From contig NC_134660.1 in the NCBI RefSeq assembly GCF_030463565.1, positions 2,989,501 to 3,053,500 on the forward strand: a DNA stretch of 64,000 nt. Reading direction: 5' to 3'. The translations under genes were made by a program, and so were the position numbers. Shown here one piece after another: positions 36,801-47,100 of the stretch; within the stretch, counting starts at the first letter, position 1, and each line of letters begins with the position of its first letter. The DNA comes from Pelecanus crispus. Taxonomy: Eukaryota > Chordata > Aves > Pelecaniformes > Pelecanidae. The notes under the pieces are model-generated. The model was not told where the DNA came from, did not search any database, and saw only the letters and a program-made list of their open reading frames with translations.

Positions 36801-39800
36801 CCTGGCCCAGCACCAGCCACTGATGCCAGCACTCACTTGTAGTCCAAGGAGGAGCTGTCTGTCCCCTTCCTCATCGTCCCCTTGATCTCAGCTGCCAGCG
36901 AGTCCTGGAGACACGGAGGACCCAGTGTCAGTAGAGGGGAGAGCAGAGCCCCCGCCCCTCCTGCCGCCCAGCCCTGCCCGCGCCCCCCGCTCACCACGGG
37001 CAGGAGGCTGGGCGCGCCGTAGCGGCTGACGGTGCTGTTGGGCAGGCTGCGGCTGCGCAGGCTCTTGACCTCCTCCTGGGCTTCCTGCAGCATCCCGCCG
37101 CACTCGGCGTACTTCTCCTGCAGGTCCCGCAGCTGCGGGCATGGGCACGGCTCAGGCACGGCCCCAGTGGCAGCAGGGTGGGACACCCCGGGACCCCATC
37201 CCTGCCACAGGCCTGGCCGCTAATGCCGAGGCAGCAGGGTGGGACACCCCACCGGCCAGGGGACCCACGGGCGGGCCCTCCCCGGGCTCACCTCTGTCCG
37301 GAGCTGCTGCTGCACCTCCTTCGCCACGGCCAGGTGCTGCTGGAGCTCCTCCACCTCCGAGCCGTACTGCGGGTAGGAGCGGGCAGTCAGGGAGCTGTGC
37401 CCCACACCCCCCCCAGCACCCCCCGGCCCGGGCAGGGCTGCTCACCGTGCGGCACTTCTGCTGCAGGTCCACGACCTGCGCCAGGAGCTGGCTGATCTCC
37501 TCCTGCTGCCGTGCCGTGTCCTCCGCCTTGCGGGCCAGCTCTTCCGAGAGGTAAACGACCTGCCGGCTTGCTTCGGCTGGGGAGGGCCCAGGGTCCGTCA
37601 CTGCCAGGGTACGGCCCCCCAGCCCATGCAGCGATGCTGGGCAGTGCCTGCAGCCCCCCAACCCAAGCCCGGAGAGGAGCTGCCCCCCCGTGAGCCCAGC
37701 CCCACGTACAGAACTGCTCCACGCAGTCGATCATCAGCTGCTGCTCCTGGTCCTCATACTGACAGGTCTCCGTTGCGATGTTGGTGGCCTGGGGGAGAGG
37801 GTCGGAGGGGCTGAGTGCAACGGGCAGGACCTGCAGCCTTCCCGGGGGCCGGCTCGGGTCCCCCGGCAGCGAGCGGGGCAGAGGCAGGCTCAGAGAGCAG
37901 CGTCCCGCCAGCCGGCTCTGCTCACCTCCATGCGAAGCTTCTGGTTCTCCTCCTCCAGGCACTTGAGTTTCTGCTGCAAGGTGTCGTACTGGAAGTACTG
38001 CTGCAGGGACAACGAGGACTCTTGCCGGCGCAGCCTGGGGATGGCAGGGAGGGTGCTGAGCACCCGCAGTGTGGGCAGGATGGGGCTGCCCGCCCAGCCC
38101 CCTGCCCACTCCCCCCAGATCCCAGGCAGTCGTCTACAGCGACCCAGCTCCGTAGGGCTGGACCCTTGGAAGCCGTGTGAGGGAATCATAGAATCGTTTA
38201 GGTTGGAAAAGACCTTTAAGATCATCCAGTCCAACCATTAACCTACACTACCAAGTCTACTCTAAGCCAATCAAGGGTAGACTAGACTAAACCATGTCCC
38301 GAAGTGCCACATCCGCCCATTTTTTGAACACTTCCAGGGATGGGGACTCCACCACCTCTCTGGGCAGCCTGTTCCAATGCTTGACCACCCTTCCTGTAAA
38401 GAAATTTTTCCTAATTTCCAACCTAAACCTCCCCTGGCGCAGCTTGAGCCCATTCCCTCTCGTCCTATCACTAACTACTTGGGAGAAGAGACCAACACCC
38501 ACCTCACTACAACCTCCTTTCAGGGAGTTGTAGAGAGCGATAAGGAAGGGAGCACCAGCCCCAGCGCTACCCCAGAGAGGGCGATGGCTGCAGCCCAACG
38601 CCTCTGCCCAGCCTCCCAGGAGCAGTCCTGCCCCAGGACAGGGACCCCCAACTCACGGCGTGGAGGTGGCAGAGGTGGGCTCGCTCTCCTCCGTCGTGGT
38701 GGTGTAGAAGTGGAGCAGGTCTTCCCGCATGGAGACCTCATGGCGCAGCTGCGCAATCTGGGAGCAGAAGGGGCATCGGGGCACGGCCGAGGGGACCACG
38801 GCCGCTGACTGCCCCCAGGCTGGACACGCGGGGGGCCGAGGCCAGGACCCTGCACCCAGGGGCTGTTACCTCCTCTTTGGCCAACTCCAGCTGCTCCTCC
38901 AGGAGCTCGTTGCGCTCTGTCAGGCTCCGGTTCTGCTTCAGCAGGGACTGCCCAATGCGTGCTGCCAGCTCCAGGTCTCGCTCCTTCTGCAAGGGGCAGG
39001 TCCGCATCAGCCGGGGCCCGTCCCCTGCTCTGCCCGCTCTTCCCCAGCATCCCTGGGGTCCCACGGGGACCAGCCCAAGCCCGTGTGCAGGGCAGGCACC
39101 AGCGTACCTCATCCAGCAGGTTGGTGACGGCATCGATGTCATGGTAGGTCTTCGTGATCCTGACCACCCGCTCAGCGCACAGGACTTGGGGGAGAAGGGC
39201 AGAGGGTGAACCCCCGCGCTGTGGGAGCACCAGCCCGGGTGCTCAGCACCGTCCCCTGCCCCAGCTTCCCATCGGCATTCGCTGCCCTCGGGGATGCACG
39301 GCAGAGGGAATGGGAGGTGGCTGCTGCAGGCGGCACAAAGCTGCTCCAGTCTGGTCACCAAAAAGGACCTTTTCTCTGCTTGGCAGCACCAGGCCATGGT
39401 GCAGGGCAGCAGCAGGCAGGGACGCTCACAGCCATGACAGCACCACGGGAAATGGGGCGCTCCCGCCTCACCCCCCAAACCTGCCCGCATCTTGGGGCAG
39501 CAGGGAAGACGCTGAGCTCCCCTCGCCGCACCCACCACCCCAGCCCGGCCATGGTGCCAGCCCCGCCGCAGGATGCACAGATGGGAAGGAGGACTGGGGA
39601 AAGGCGGGCAGCAGAGACAGGATCGGAGGTGACATCTCCAGCAAAAAGCAGGCTGGAGCTCCAGTATAAATAGAGGTGGGTGGCACCATGCAGAGCCAGG
39701 CTTGCAGGCAGCGTCCCCTCCAATCTGTCCACAGCCCCCTCCCCTAGATCTCCCCCCAGGAAGCCAGCCTTGCCCTAGTTTCTCCCCGAAGATGCTGGCT

Positions 39801-41235
39801 GAGGCAAAGCCAAGCCCATCCTCTCAGGATGCTGCACCCCGCACCCACCCCGCCGCCCCTCCAGCTGCAGCGAGCCACGCTCTGAGCAACAGGGGCAAAG
39901 GCAGCTGCAGGCAGGTTGCCTCAGTAACAGGCAGCTGCCTGCCACGCCAACGCCATGCAGCACTAACCGCATCGGGCTGGGCCCCAGCTAAAGCCCTGCC
40001 TCCTCTGCGCCGCTATCTGGGTCTCTGGCAGGGAGAGGTGGCGCGAGGACAGGGACGTCCGTCCCCCGGGCACCGATCCTGCCAACTGCACCCGCAGAAG
40101 CTGCCAGACAGCGCCGGGCACGCACCCAGATGGCAGCGCTGGAGCTGTGCGGTGGGAGGGAGCCGGCAGCGAGCACGAAGCCCCGGGCCCTGCCCGCACC
40201 ACGCAGCCGCTCCTCACGCTCCCTTCTGATGTTCGAGTGCCCCGAGGGCGCGTGCCTCAGTTTCCCCTGGCAGAGCAGCGCTGGCTGCACTCGGGGCCTC
40301 AGCCTGTGCCCCCAGCCATGGCCGCGCTCCCCAGCCAAAGTGGGTTAACGGGAGAGGCTCAGCCACGCAAATCCCATTACGCCGCCCCAGCTGGGGTTGT
40401 GTAATGGTGCACGCGTTGTCATGGCAATGCCCCCAAACTGCCACCCCCCATCCCGTCCCCACCGCCCCGGGTGCTGACCCCACACCCCAGTGGGCCACGT
40501 CCCGCAGCGGGCACGTCCGCAGGGAGAGGGGCCAGCCCCAGCCTCGTGCCCCCTCCCCGCGCCCCAGCAGGGCCTGCTCCCCGCAGGGGTCCCCAACTGC
40601 ACCTCATCCGGCCACCGAGCCCTTAATTGGAAATAATTAGAGCATGAGCATCGTTACAGTTTGAGCGAGCGGCAGGCCCTGCGAGACGCTGGGGGTTGCA
40701 GTGCTGGCAAACACGTACACAGCCACCCCATCCGTGGGCCCGATCCGGCGCGATGCGGGGAGCAGTGCGATGCGGGGACCCCCAACCCGATGGGCGCATG
40801 CAGACCTGGCCGGGGCCCCTCACCCCCTCCCTCCGCCTGCTCCGTGCCACCACCGGGGTGGGCACACCCCAGGGTGCCAGGGTGACCCAGGGGACCCCCA
40901 AGGGACCGGGACGGAGCATTGCGAGTGGGGGGCCGGGGCTGCCCACCCCGCAGCGGGGAGGGGGAAACACACGGGTGGGAATGGGGACAGCACCCACCCG
41001 GGGGGAGAGACCCCGGCCCCCGCCGGAGCAGCCCCAGCCCCACTCCGCGCACCCCGGCCCCGCCGCAGCCGCGCTCCCCGGGGCAGGACCGGACCCGGGA
41101 GGACCGGACCCGGGAGGACCGGACCGGGCCGCCCTCACCTTCCTCCAGCTCCCGGGCGATGGGGTCGGCGCCGCCGCCCCGCTCCGCGTTCCCGTTCAGC
41201 TCGTCGTAGGCGGCGGGGCTGCTCCAGATCTCCAT
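33851..41235 (-). CDS. HAP1: Huntingtin-associated protein 1, TRAK/Milton-like, from the 41.2-kb start
   Basis: Kinesin/dynein cargo adaptor of the HAP1/TRAK family. Fifteen exons join in phase: 41,235–41,139; 39,184–39,108; 38,986–38,870; 38,757–38,657; 38,034–37,926; 37,788–37,710; 37,576–37,446; 37,366–37,292; 37,132–36,995; 36,904–36,837; 36,740–36,573; 36,335–36,022; 35,924–35,706; 35,223–35,121; 34,250–33,851. They total 2,196 bp (731 residues). Exon 1 ([25 protein letters not shown]) matches the human HAP1 'IW.TPAAY…RELEE' segment. The HAP1_N coiled coil follows: [50 protein letters not shown] is HAP1-like. The C-terminal half has [46 protein letters not shown] and [16 protein letters not shown], the TRAK Milton region, which human HAP1 lacks as I recall it. 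Synteny and exon 1 argue for HAP1 over a TRAK paralogue. Confidence 0.92.
34251..35120 (-). other. HAP1: Last HAP1 intron
   Basis: 870-bp intron with a good donor (CCCAG/GTAAGG) and acceptor (CCCTCCAG). A short AT-richer patch, CATTAGCGCTAAGCGACAGC, followed by CTCATTACTTAAGG at 34,599–34,634, stands out. No exon or repeat is recognised. Confidence 0.5.
37186..37223 (+). repeat. 38-bp exact repeat, copy 1 (HAP1 intron)
   Basis: The 38 bp starting CCCCGGGACCCCATCCCTGC and ending GGCCTGGCCGCTAA are identical to 47,653–47,690, and similarity continues for about 15 bp beyond. A diverged third copy lies near 43,629–43,660. The family is unknown to me. Confidence 0.8.
38183..38547 (-). mobile_element. 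CR1 LINE, truncated 3' end in a HAP1 intron
   Basis: Minus-oriented CR1 lying between the HAP1 exons at 37,926–38,034 and 38,657–38,757, in the sense direction of HAP1. Read on the plus strand it starts AATCATAGAATCGTTTAGG (reverse of the tail) and ends near GGGAGTTGTAGAGAGCG. It shares the diagnostic TAGTCTAGTCTACCCTT word with the copy at 49.4–49.9 kb, so both belong to one subfamily. Confidence 0.95.
39185..41138 (-). other. HAP1: HAP1 intron between exon 1b and the first shared exon
   Basis: About 1.95 kb of GC-rich intron. A brief AT-rich patch, CTTAATTGGAAATAATTAG (40,622–40,640), is the only compositional feature. No additional exon consistent with HAP1 or TRAK homology was found. Confidence 0.5.
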
Positions 41236-41295
41236 CGAGCCGAGCCGAGCCGAGCCCACCGCAGCCCGCCGTGCCCAGCCGGTGGCTCCCGCCCC

Positions 41296-41303
41296 TATTT
41301 ATA
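41296..41303 (-). promoter_or_regulatory. HAP1: HAP1 downstream promoter TATA box
   Basis: TATAAATA on the minus strand, about 61 bp upstream of the exon 1b ATG at 41,235, in a dense CpG island (about 41,050–41,480). This gives a very short 5' UTR of about 30 bp. The combination of a CpG island and a strict TATA box marks a promoter for the HAP1-type N-terminus. Confidence 0.75.
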
Positions 41304-44141
41304 GGGTCGCCCCGGCTGCCCGCACCTGCCCGGGCGCGTCCCACCGGGGCCGGGGCCGGGGCCGGGGGCGGTGCCGGGCGGGAGCGGGGCGGGGGCGGCG
41401 GCGGGGCCGGGGGGGCCGGGGGCTGCCCGCTCCCCTCGCTCCCCCCGCGGCGTGGCTCGGCTGGCTGCGGCCGCACGCTCCCCCATCGCCCCTTGGGGAC
41501 ACGGTCCCCGTCAGGGCATCCTGCAGGCACGCTCCCCGCCAGGCACCCCAGGAGCAGGCTCCCCGTCGGGGCACCCTGGGGAGGCTTGAGGACAATCCTG
41601 CTCAGCCCTGGGGTGCTGGTGCAGCGGGGCTCTGCGTCCCGCTTCCCGGCCCCCAGCCCGTGGACACAGCGGGGGGTCCGGGCACATGGGTCCCCATGGA
41701 TGGTGGTGGGTGCTGACTGCTGGGAGGGGACCCTGAGGGGTCACTGGTCCCCGAGCAGCAGTTTTGCAGGGCTGACCCAATGGGTCATGCACAGACAGTG
41801 GCTTCTGCCCCTCAGGCGGGTCAAGGAGAGGTTTCGGGTCCTTCATCGCAAAGCCAGGCTGTGTGCAGGGCTGGGGTCCCCGTGATGGTCGGGTTACCCC
41901 ACGGTACAGCCTTTGCCAAAGCTCTCTGCCCTTTGCCTGGCCAGCCTTGCCCTTCTACCCCAGGGTCCCCCTACCATCACCGACACAGCTCACCGCAAAT
42001 CCTGCACGCTCAGGTGCCCGCTGCGGTGCTGGGACCTGCCGGGTCCCTGAGCTGGAAAGGGCTGTTCCGTCCCGCTCCGACCTGCCCCGCTCAGCACCCC
42101 CCTACTCAGCGTGGGCCAACACGAGCCTGGCCCCCCCGTGCCCCGTCCAGGCGGCCCCGTGCTCCCCAGCTGGCACCCCCAGCTCCCCCACAGCCACGCT
42201 TGTGCAGAAGCAGCGCCGAAGCAGGAGCGCTGAATAAATCACGTTGTGCTGAATTATGGAGGAGCTGGCTGGCACGTAGCACAAGCCTCATGGGCGGGAG
42301 GGCAGCGGAGCCACGCCGAGGACCCCAGGCCACAGCACCATGGCGCGCTGAGCGTGATGCCGGTAATGCCAACATACGCGCTGCCTGTCCCCATCGCCTG
42401 CCCCAGTGCCACTCCTTGTTTGTACCAAGCTAATCGATGACTCGATGAGGCTGGGGCTGGAGCTGCCCCTCATCATCACACGATGCCTTTATTTGCCTGC
42501 TGGACTCCCACCCGCTGGGATCTTGACCACAAACCACATCGCGCTCAAAAAACGGGCAGACGTGGCGCTTTGGGACGTGGTTTAGTGGGCATGGCGGTGT
42601 TGGGTTGATGGTTGGATGGATGATCTTAGGGGTCCTTTCCAACCTTAGTGATTCCTAGTTTTACTTTCATTAAAAAATAATCCAGCCACCAAACCAGGAA
42701 ACATGAAATTATGACTCTCCCCTTAATTGGTTTAGTGGTGGACTTGGTAGTGTTAGGTTAATGGTTGGACTGGATGATCTTAAAGGTCTTTTCCAACCTA
42801 AACAATTCTATGATTCCATGATCCTGTTGTAACTACCGGGACCCTCCTGGAGCTGGGGCCGGAGCCAGGCACCCTCAGTCCCAGCCTCTCCCTTCTCCTT
42901 GCACTGATGATTCTCCCTGGGGATGGCAGAGTGTGAGGACAGGGACCCAGCCAGCTCTCCTGGGGACCCCAAGGACACAAGCGTGTGTCTCGGCATGGAC
43001 AGGCAGGAGCCGCTTCTTCCTAATCCCCTGCCTGGGGATTTGCTCCCCCGGGCAGGTCCCCCGCGTCTCTGCGCAAGCAGATTACAGGGGGCTATTTCTG
43101 ATGGCAGCTTAAAGGTTTGGGTAAAGGGATGAGGCAGCACGGGCCCCCTCCACACCGGCACACGCAAACGGCACCGGAGGCACAGAGAAATGTGACCCGC
43201 GGGGCTCCCCGGGCCGAGCACGGCTGCCCCTGCGGAGAGGGGATGGGGGTGCCCGGGTGCTGCTGAGCTGGGTGCTCCCTGCCCCATGGGAGCAAACAGG
43301 GTTGGGGCTCAGGGGCTGCCGCTGCAGGGGAGGGGGTGCTGGTGGCTGGGGGGGGCACACCCCGCTGCCTGCTGCACGGGGAGGGGAGCAGCCGGATGGG
43401 GAAGGCTGCAAGCATGGGCAGGGCACGACGGGGGGTTTGTCCCCAGCCCAGCCTGTCGCAGGCAGAGGGGAGGGGGCTGGGCAGGCAGCGGGGCCAGGCC
43501 CTCAGCCCCATCTGTCTCCCACCGCCCCATGTCCTTCCCCCAGCCCCTCGCTGTAATCCTGCCCCCGCCGCACATGGCCCAGAGGCAGAAGCAAAGCAGA
43601 GATAATCCGGCTGTGCCCCCCGCCGAACCCCGACCCCATGCCAGCAACGGGCCTCGCCACAGCACCGTGGGGCATCGCCCCGCCCCACCCCGGGGGCTGG
43701 GGGTGTCTCCCCCCAGGTGCCCACACCCCACGGCTCCGGGGGCTTCGCCGGCAGCAGCCGCCCCATGCCCCCCTCAGCCGCTCCAGGCTGTCGCGTTTTG
43801 TGGGGCAGCAGCACTGGGGGCCACCGACGCACCCTTCTGTGTCCCCCCGCCGGTGTCCCACCCCGGGGACCGTGGCACAGTGCAGGGGGAGCGGGGACGT
43901 GCAGGGGGTCCCGGGAGACGATGGAGGCTCTCTCTGAGCGTCCGGCTCAGCTCAGCAGAAGCTGCTCCCAGAATTAGCCCGGGATGTTCTGGGTGAGGAA
44001 ATCCAGCCCGTCAATCCCGTTAGCAGCGATTAGCTCCTGCGCTGCTCTCGCGGCTCCGACGCAGCCCAGCCGGTGCTGCCTGCACCGCTGCCTGCACCCT
44101 GCTGCCCTCGCCAGCCCCACGGCGCAGGATGAGGAACTCAC
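41304..44141 (-). other. HAP1: HAP1 upstream intron
   Basis: Intron of the long HAP1 transcript, between the shared exon and the TRAK-like exon at 44,142–44,333. It contains the 41.3-kb promoter island, a composite CR1 at 42.5 kb and a diverged copy of the 38-bp repeat near 43.63 kb. No other exon was recognised. Confidence 0.5.
42545..42824 (+). mobile_element. CR1 LINE, composite (two CR1 3' ends in series)
   Basis: Plus-oriented. A CR1 3' end (GTTGGATGGATGATCTTAGG … CTTTCCAACCTTAGTGATTC) is followed by a linker with CTAGTTTTACTTTCATT and CCAGCCACCAAACCAGGAAA. A second CR1 3' end follows (GGTTTAGTGGTGGACTTGGT … CCTAAACAATTCTATGATT). The same composite order is found at 29.4–30.0 kb. It is antisense to HAP1. 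Confidence 0.92.
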
Positions 44142-47100
44142 GGAAGTACTGCAGGGTCTCCTCGATCTGCTGGGGGGTGAGGGGGGCCACGGGCTCCCAG
44201 GGACCAGGGCGGGCACGGAGCCAGTCGCCGTGGTCGTAGCCGAAGACGGTGTCAGCCCGCAGCGTGTAGCGGGGCAGCTGCTCGCCCAGCAGGCTGATGA
44301 TCTCCACCTCGGGGACATCGCCACTGCACAAGTCTGGGGACAGAGGGGCACGGCATCAGCTGAGGGTGGGGGGCACCCAGGAGGAGCGGGGTGCAGGGGG
44401 GGCCATGGCAGGGCAGCCGCTTCCTGCAACCCTTCAGCCCAGTCCTGTCCCCTCGGGGTTTGGGGCTGGTGCCACCAGCTGGCTCTGTGCCCACAGCCAC
44501 TCGGTGGGGACTGAGGGTCCCCTGGCAGGGTGGCACACAGGACCCCCACCCCAGCTTTCCCTGGCTCCCCTCTCCCCCCGCTGCTTTCTGCGGGCAGGGT
44601 CCTGCTGCCATCTCCTGGCCACGCTCTGCCCGGCCGAGCGGCGCTGGGGACAGCAGGCCAGGGGTGCTGGCGTGGGGCGAGGGGTGCCGGGACGGTGGCT
44701 CAGCTCCAGCCACGCGATGGGGATAGGACGAAGGACCAGCCCGGAGCTGCCCCAGCTCCTTACCCCCTGGGCTCCCCAGGGCCACCCACCAGCACCGCCC
44801 GGCTCTACCCACCGGTGATGGTCGCAGCATCGCAGCGTCCACCCGTGGCCGATCCGTGGGGCGTGGGGCTGGCGTGGGGCAGGGCAGCGGCGGGCCAGTC
44901 CAGGCCGGGCTGGAGGTGGCAGGCGGGCGAGCACTGGCCAGGGGGGGTCTCTTGCAGGACCGCGGTGTCCAGTTTGGCTGGCGTTACGTGGGGGGGCCGG
45001 CTGCCATGGGGAGAAGCGCCTTCCTTCCTGGGTCCCTGGAGCAGCGCTGGCAGGCAGCAGAGTCCCTTCTCCAGCCCCTGCCTGGGGAGAAGGAGCTGTT
45101 AGGGTGATGCTCTGGGGACACATCCTGCACCTCAGCCACACGCTCAAGCATCCGCGTGTCCCCTAGCACCCTGCCAGCTGGCCAAACCCCCTCTCCGGGG
45201 GCAGCATGTGCCAGGCCCCAGGGACTTGCAGAGACCTGGACAGCACGGCCAGCGCTGAGGCGTCCCCGCTCCCTGGCCAGCCTGCGGGCTGCTGTGGGGG
45301 CAGGGGGACTGTGGGGACGGCCAGCGCCCGGGCAGGCCCCAGCTCAGCCTCTGCCTGCTGCTGAACATGGAGCAGCTTTGTGGATGGCGCCGGGTCAGCG
45401 TACCTGCTCAGCTCCACCTCTGCGGCAGCCGCTACGTGATGCGGGGGGCTCAGCACCAAAGTAACCACTTGGTGATGTCCCGATCAGTGCCAGCGCCAGA
45501 CAGGGGAGAGGATGCTCTGAAGGGACCGGGCAGGACCCTGCTCCCCCCAGGCTGGCAGCGGGAGCGGGCAGGAGAAGGAGCCGTACAGCTGCTCGGTGGT
45601 GGGTGGCCACGACCGTGGTGCCGGTGGCTCTCACGTGAGCCCTCGGGAGCCCCACCTCGGAGAGCAAAGTTCAGCTGCGATCCTCCACCCCACCAGCACC
45701 AGGATGCGGAGCAGGGACCTGCCATGTTGCCCAGGGCAGGGCTGGGCATCATTGGCAGCAGTCCCTTCCCAGCCATAAAGACATCACGCGCCAGGCCATA
45801 AAACCAGCGTATTCCTGCTCTCCTGCCGCCTCCAGTGGCCCTGGCTCGGGCTGCAGCCGCTGCTGGCACTGCTGCCCCTCTGCCCTGTGGGGCAGGAGCC
45901 TCCCGCGCAAGCCCCATGCCCCCACCTCCGCCCCTGCTCCCGCCTCCGATGTGGCGGGGCTGCAGCACCGGCAGCCCCCCCATCTCTGGGAACGGGTTCG
46001 TGCCAGGGCATCGCTCTGAGCACGTGCTCATGGCTGCTGTCACCTCCACAGCACCCAGGCAAGGCCACCCTGCTCCTCTTTCCAGCGAGGCCGGATCCTC
46101 CCTGGCACATGAGGCAGGCACGAGGCAGCAGGGACACCCCAGAGCACACCCGCAGCCCCACAGCCCTCTGCCCCATGGCACCGGGACCACCAGGCCTGTG
46201 CGGCCCAATCCTGCACCGTGCCGCCCAGAGAACAGCTCCCCAGCCCTAAACCCACAGACCCTCTCCCTCCCCACGTCTCCCCAGAGAAGGAAGGGCACCC
46301 ACCGTGCCGAGGTGCCGGGCTGCCGCTGCCCCGCTCCCCGCGCTGCCGCTGGCTCCGGGGAGGGAGCCCGGCCGGTGAGTCAGCCCTCGGCCGGGGTTGC
46401 CAGAGCCCTGCGTCTCCTTTTGGCCCAGCTCCTGCACGTACATTAACTCTCCCCACGGGAGACCTTGCTCAGACTTGCGTGAGCGGCTCCCATCACCCCG
46501 GACCCCGCTGTGCCCCCAGCCGCCAGCTTCCGGATGACGTGGGGGACCTGGCCCACGGGGGCTGGCGGGGAGCTGGGCCAGAGCAGGAGGACAGCGGACC
46601 CGGGGCCAGGAGAAGCAGGGCCACGGCTCAGCCTGTGCCCGGGCACACGTGCAGACCTGCGCTCGCTGCTCTCTGCCCTGCCCCGATGCCGTCATGCAGC
46701 TCCTGCCCGGGCACCTCCCTGCCTGCGCAGCCCTGCGGCGGGGTCGGGCTGGGCTTGACCCAAAGCCCCTTCCCCACCCTGCGCCCGGGTGCCTGTGCTC
46801 GGCAGCAGCTGAGCGGCGCTGGGGCGGCTGGGCTCGCTCCGGGCTATTTTTTCCTCTCAGCTGCTGTGGCAGGAGCCTGGGGCTGGGGAGGGGAGGCTGC
46901 GAGGAGCGAGGAGCTTCTGCAAGTGCCTGGGTCCGGGAGCTGCAGAGCAGCAAGGCCAATGTGTGGGGTGAGGGCGAGGACGAGATGGTGGCTCAGTCCC
47001 GCTGCTGGGATGGGGGTGACTGCATTCCTGCCCTGCCCCAGCCCAGGGGACGGACCCGAGAGGTCCCAGCAGAGCTCCCCGGGCTGGGGCTGGGAACATC

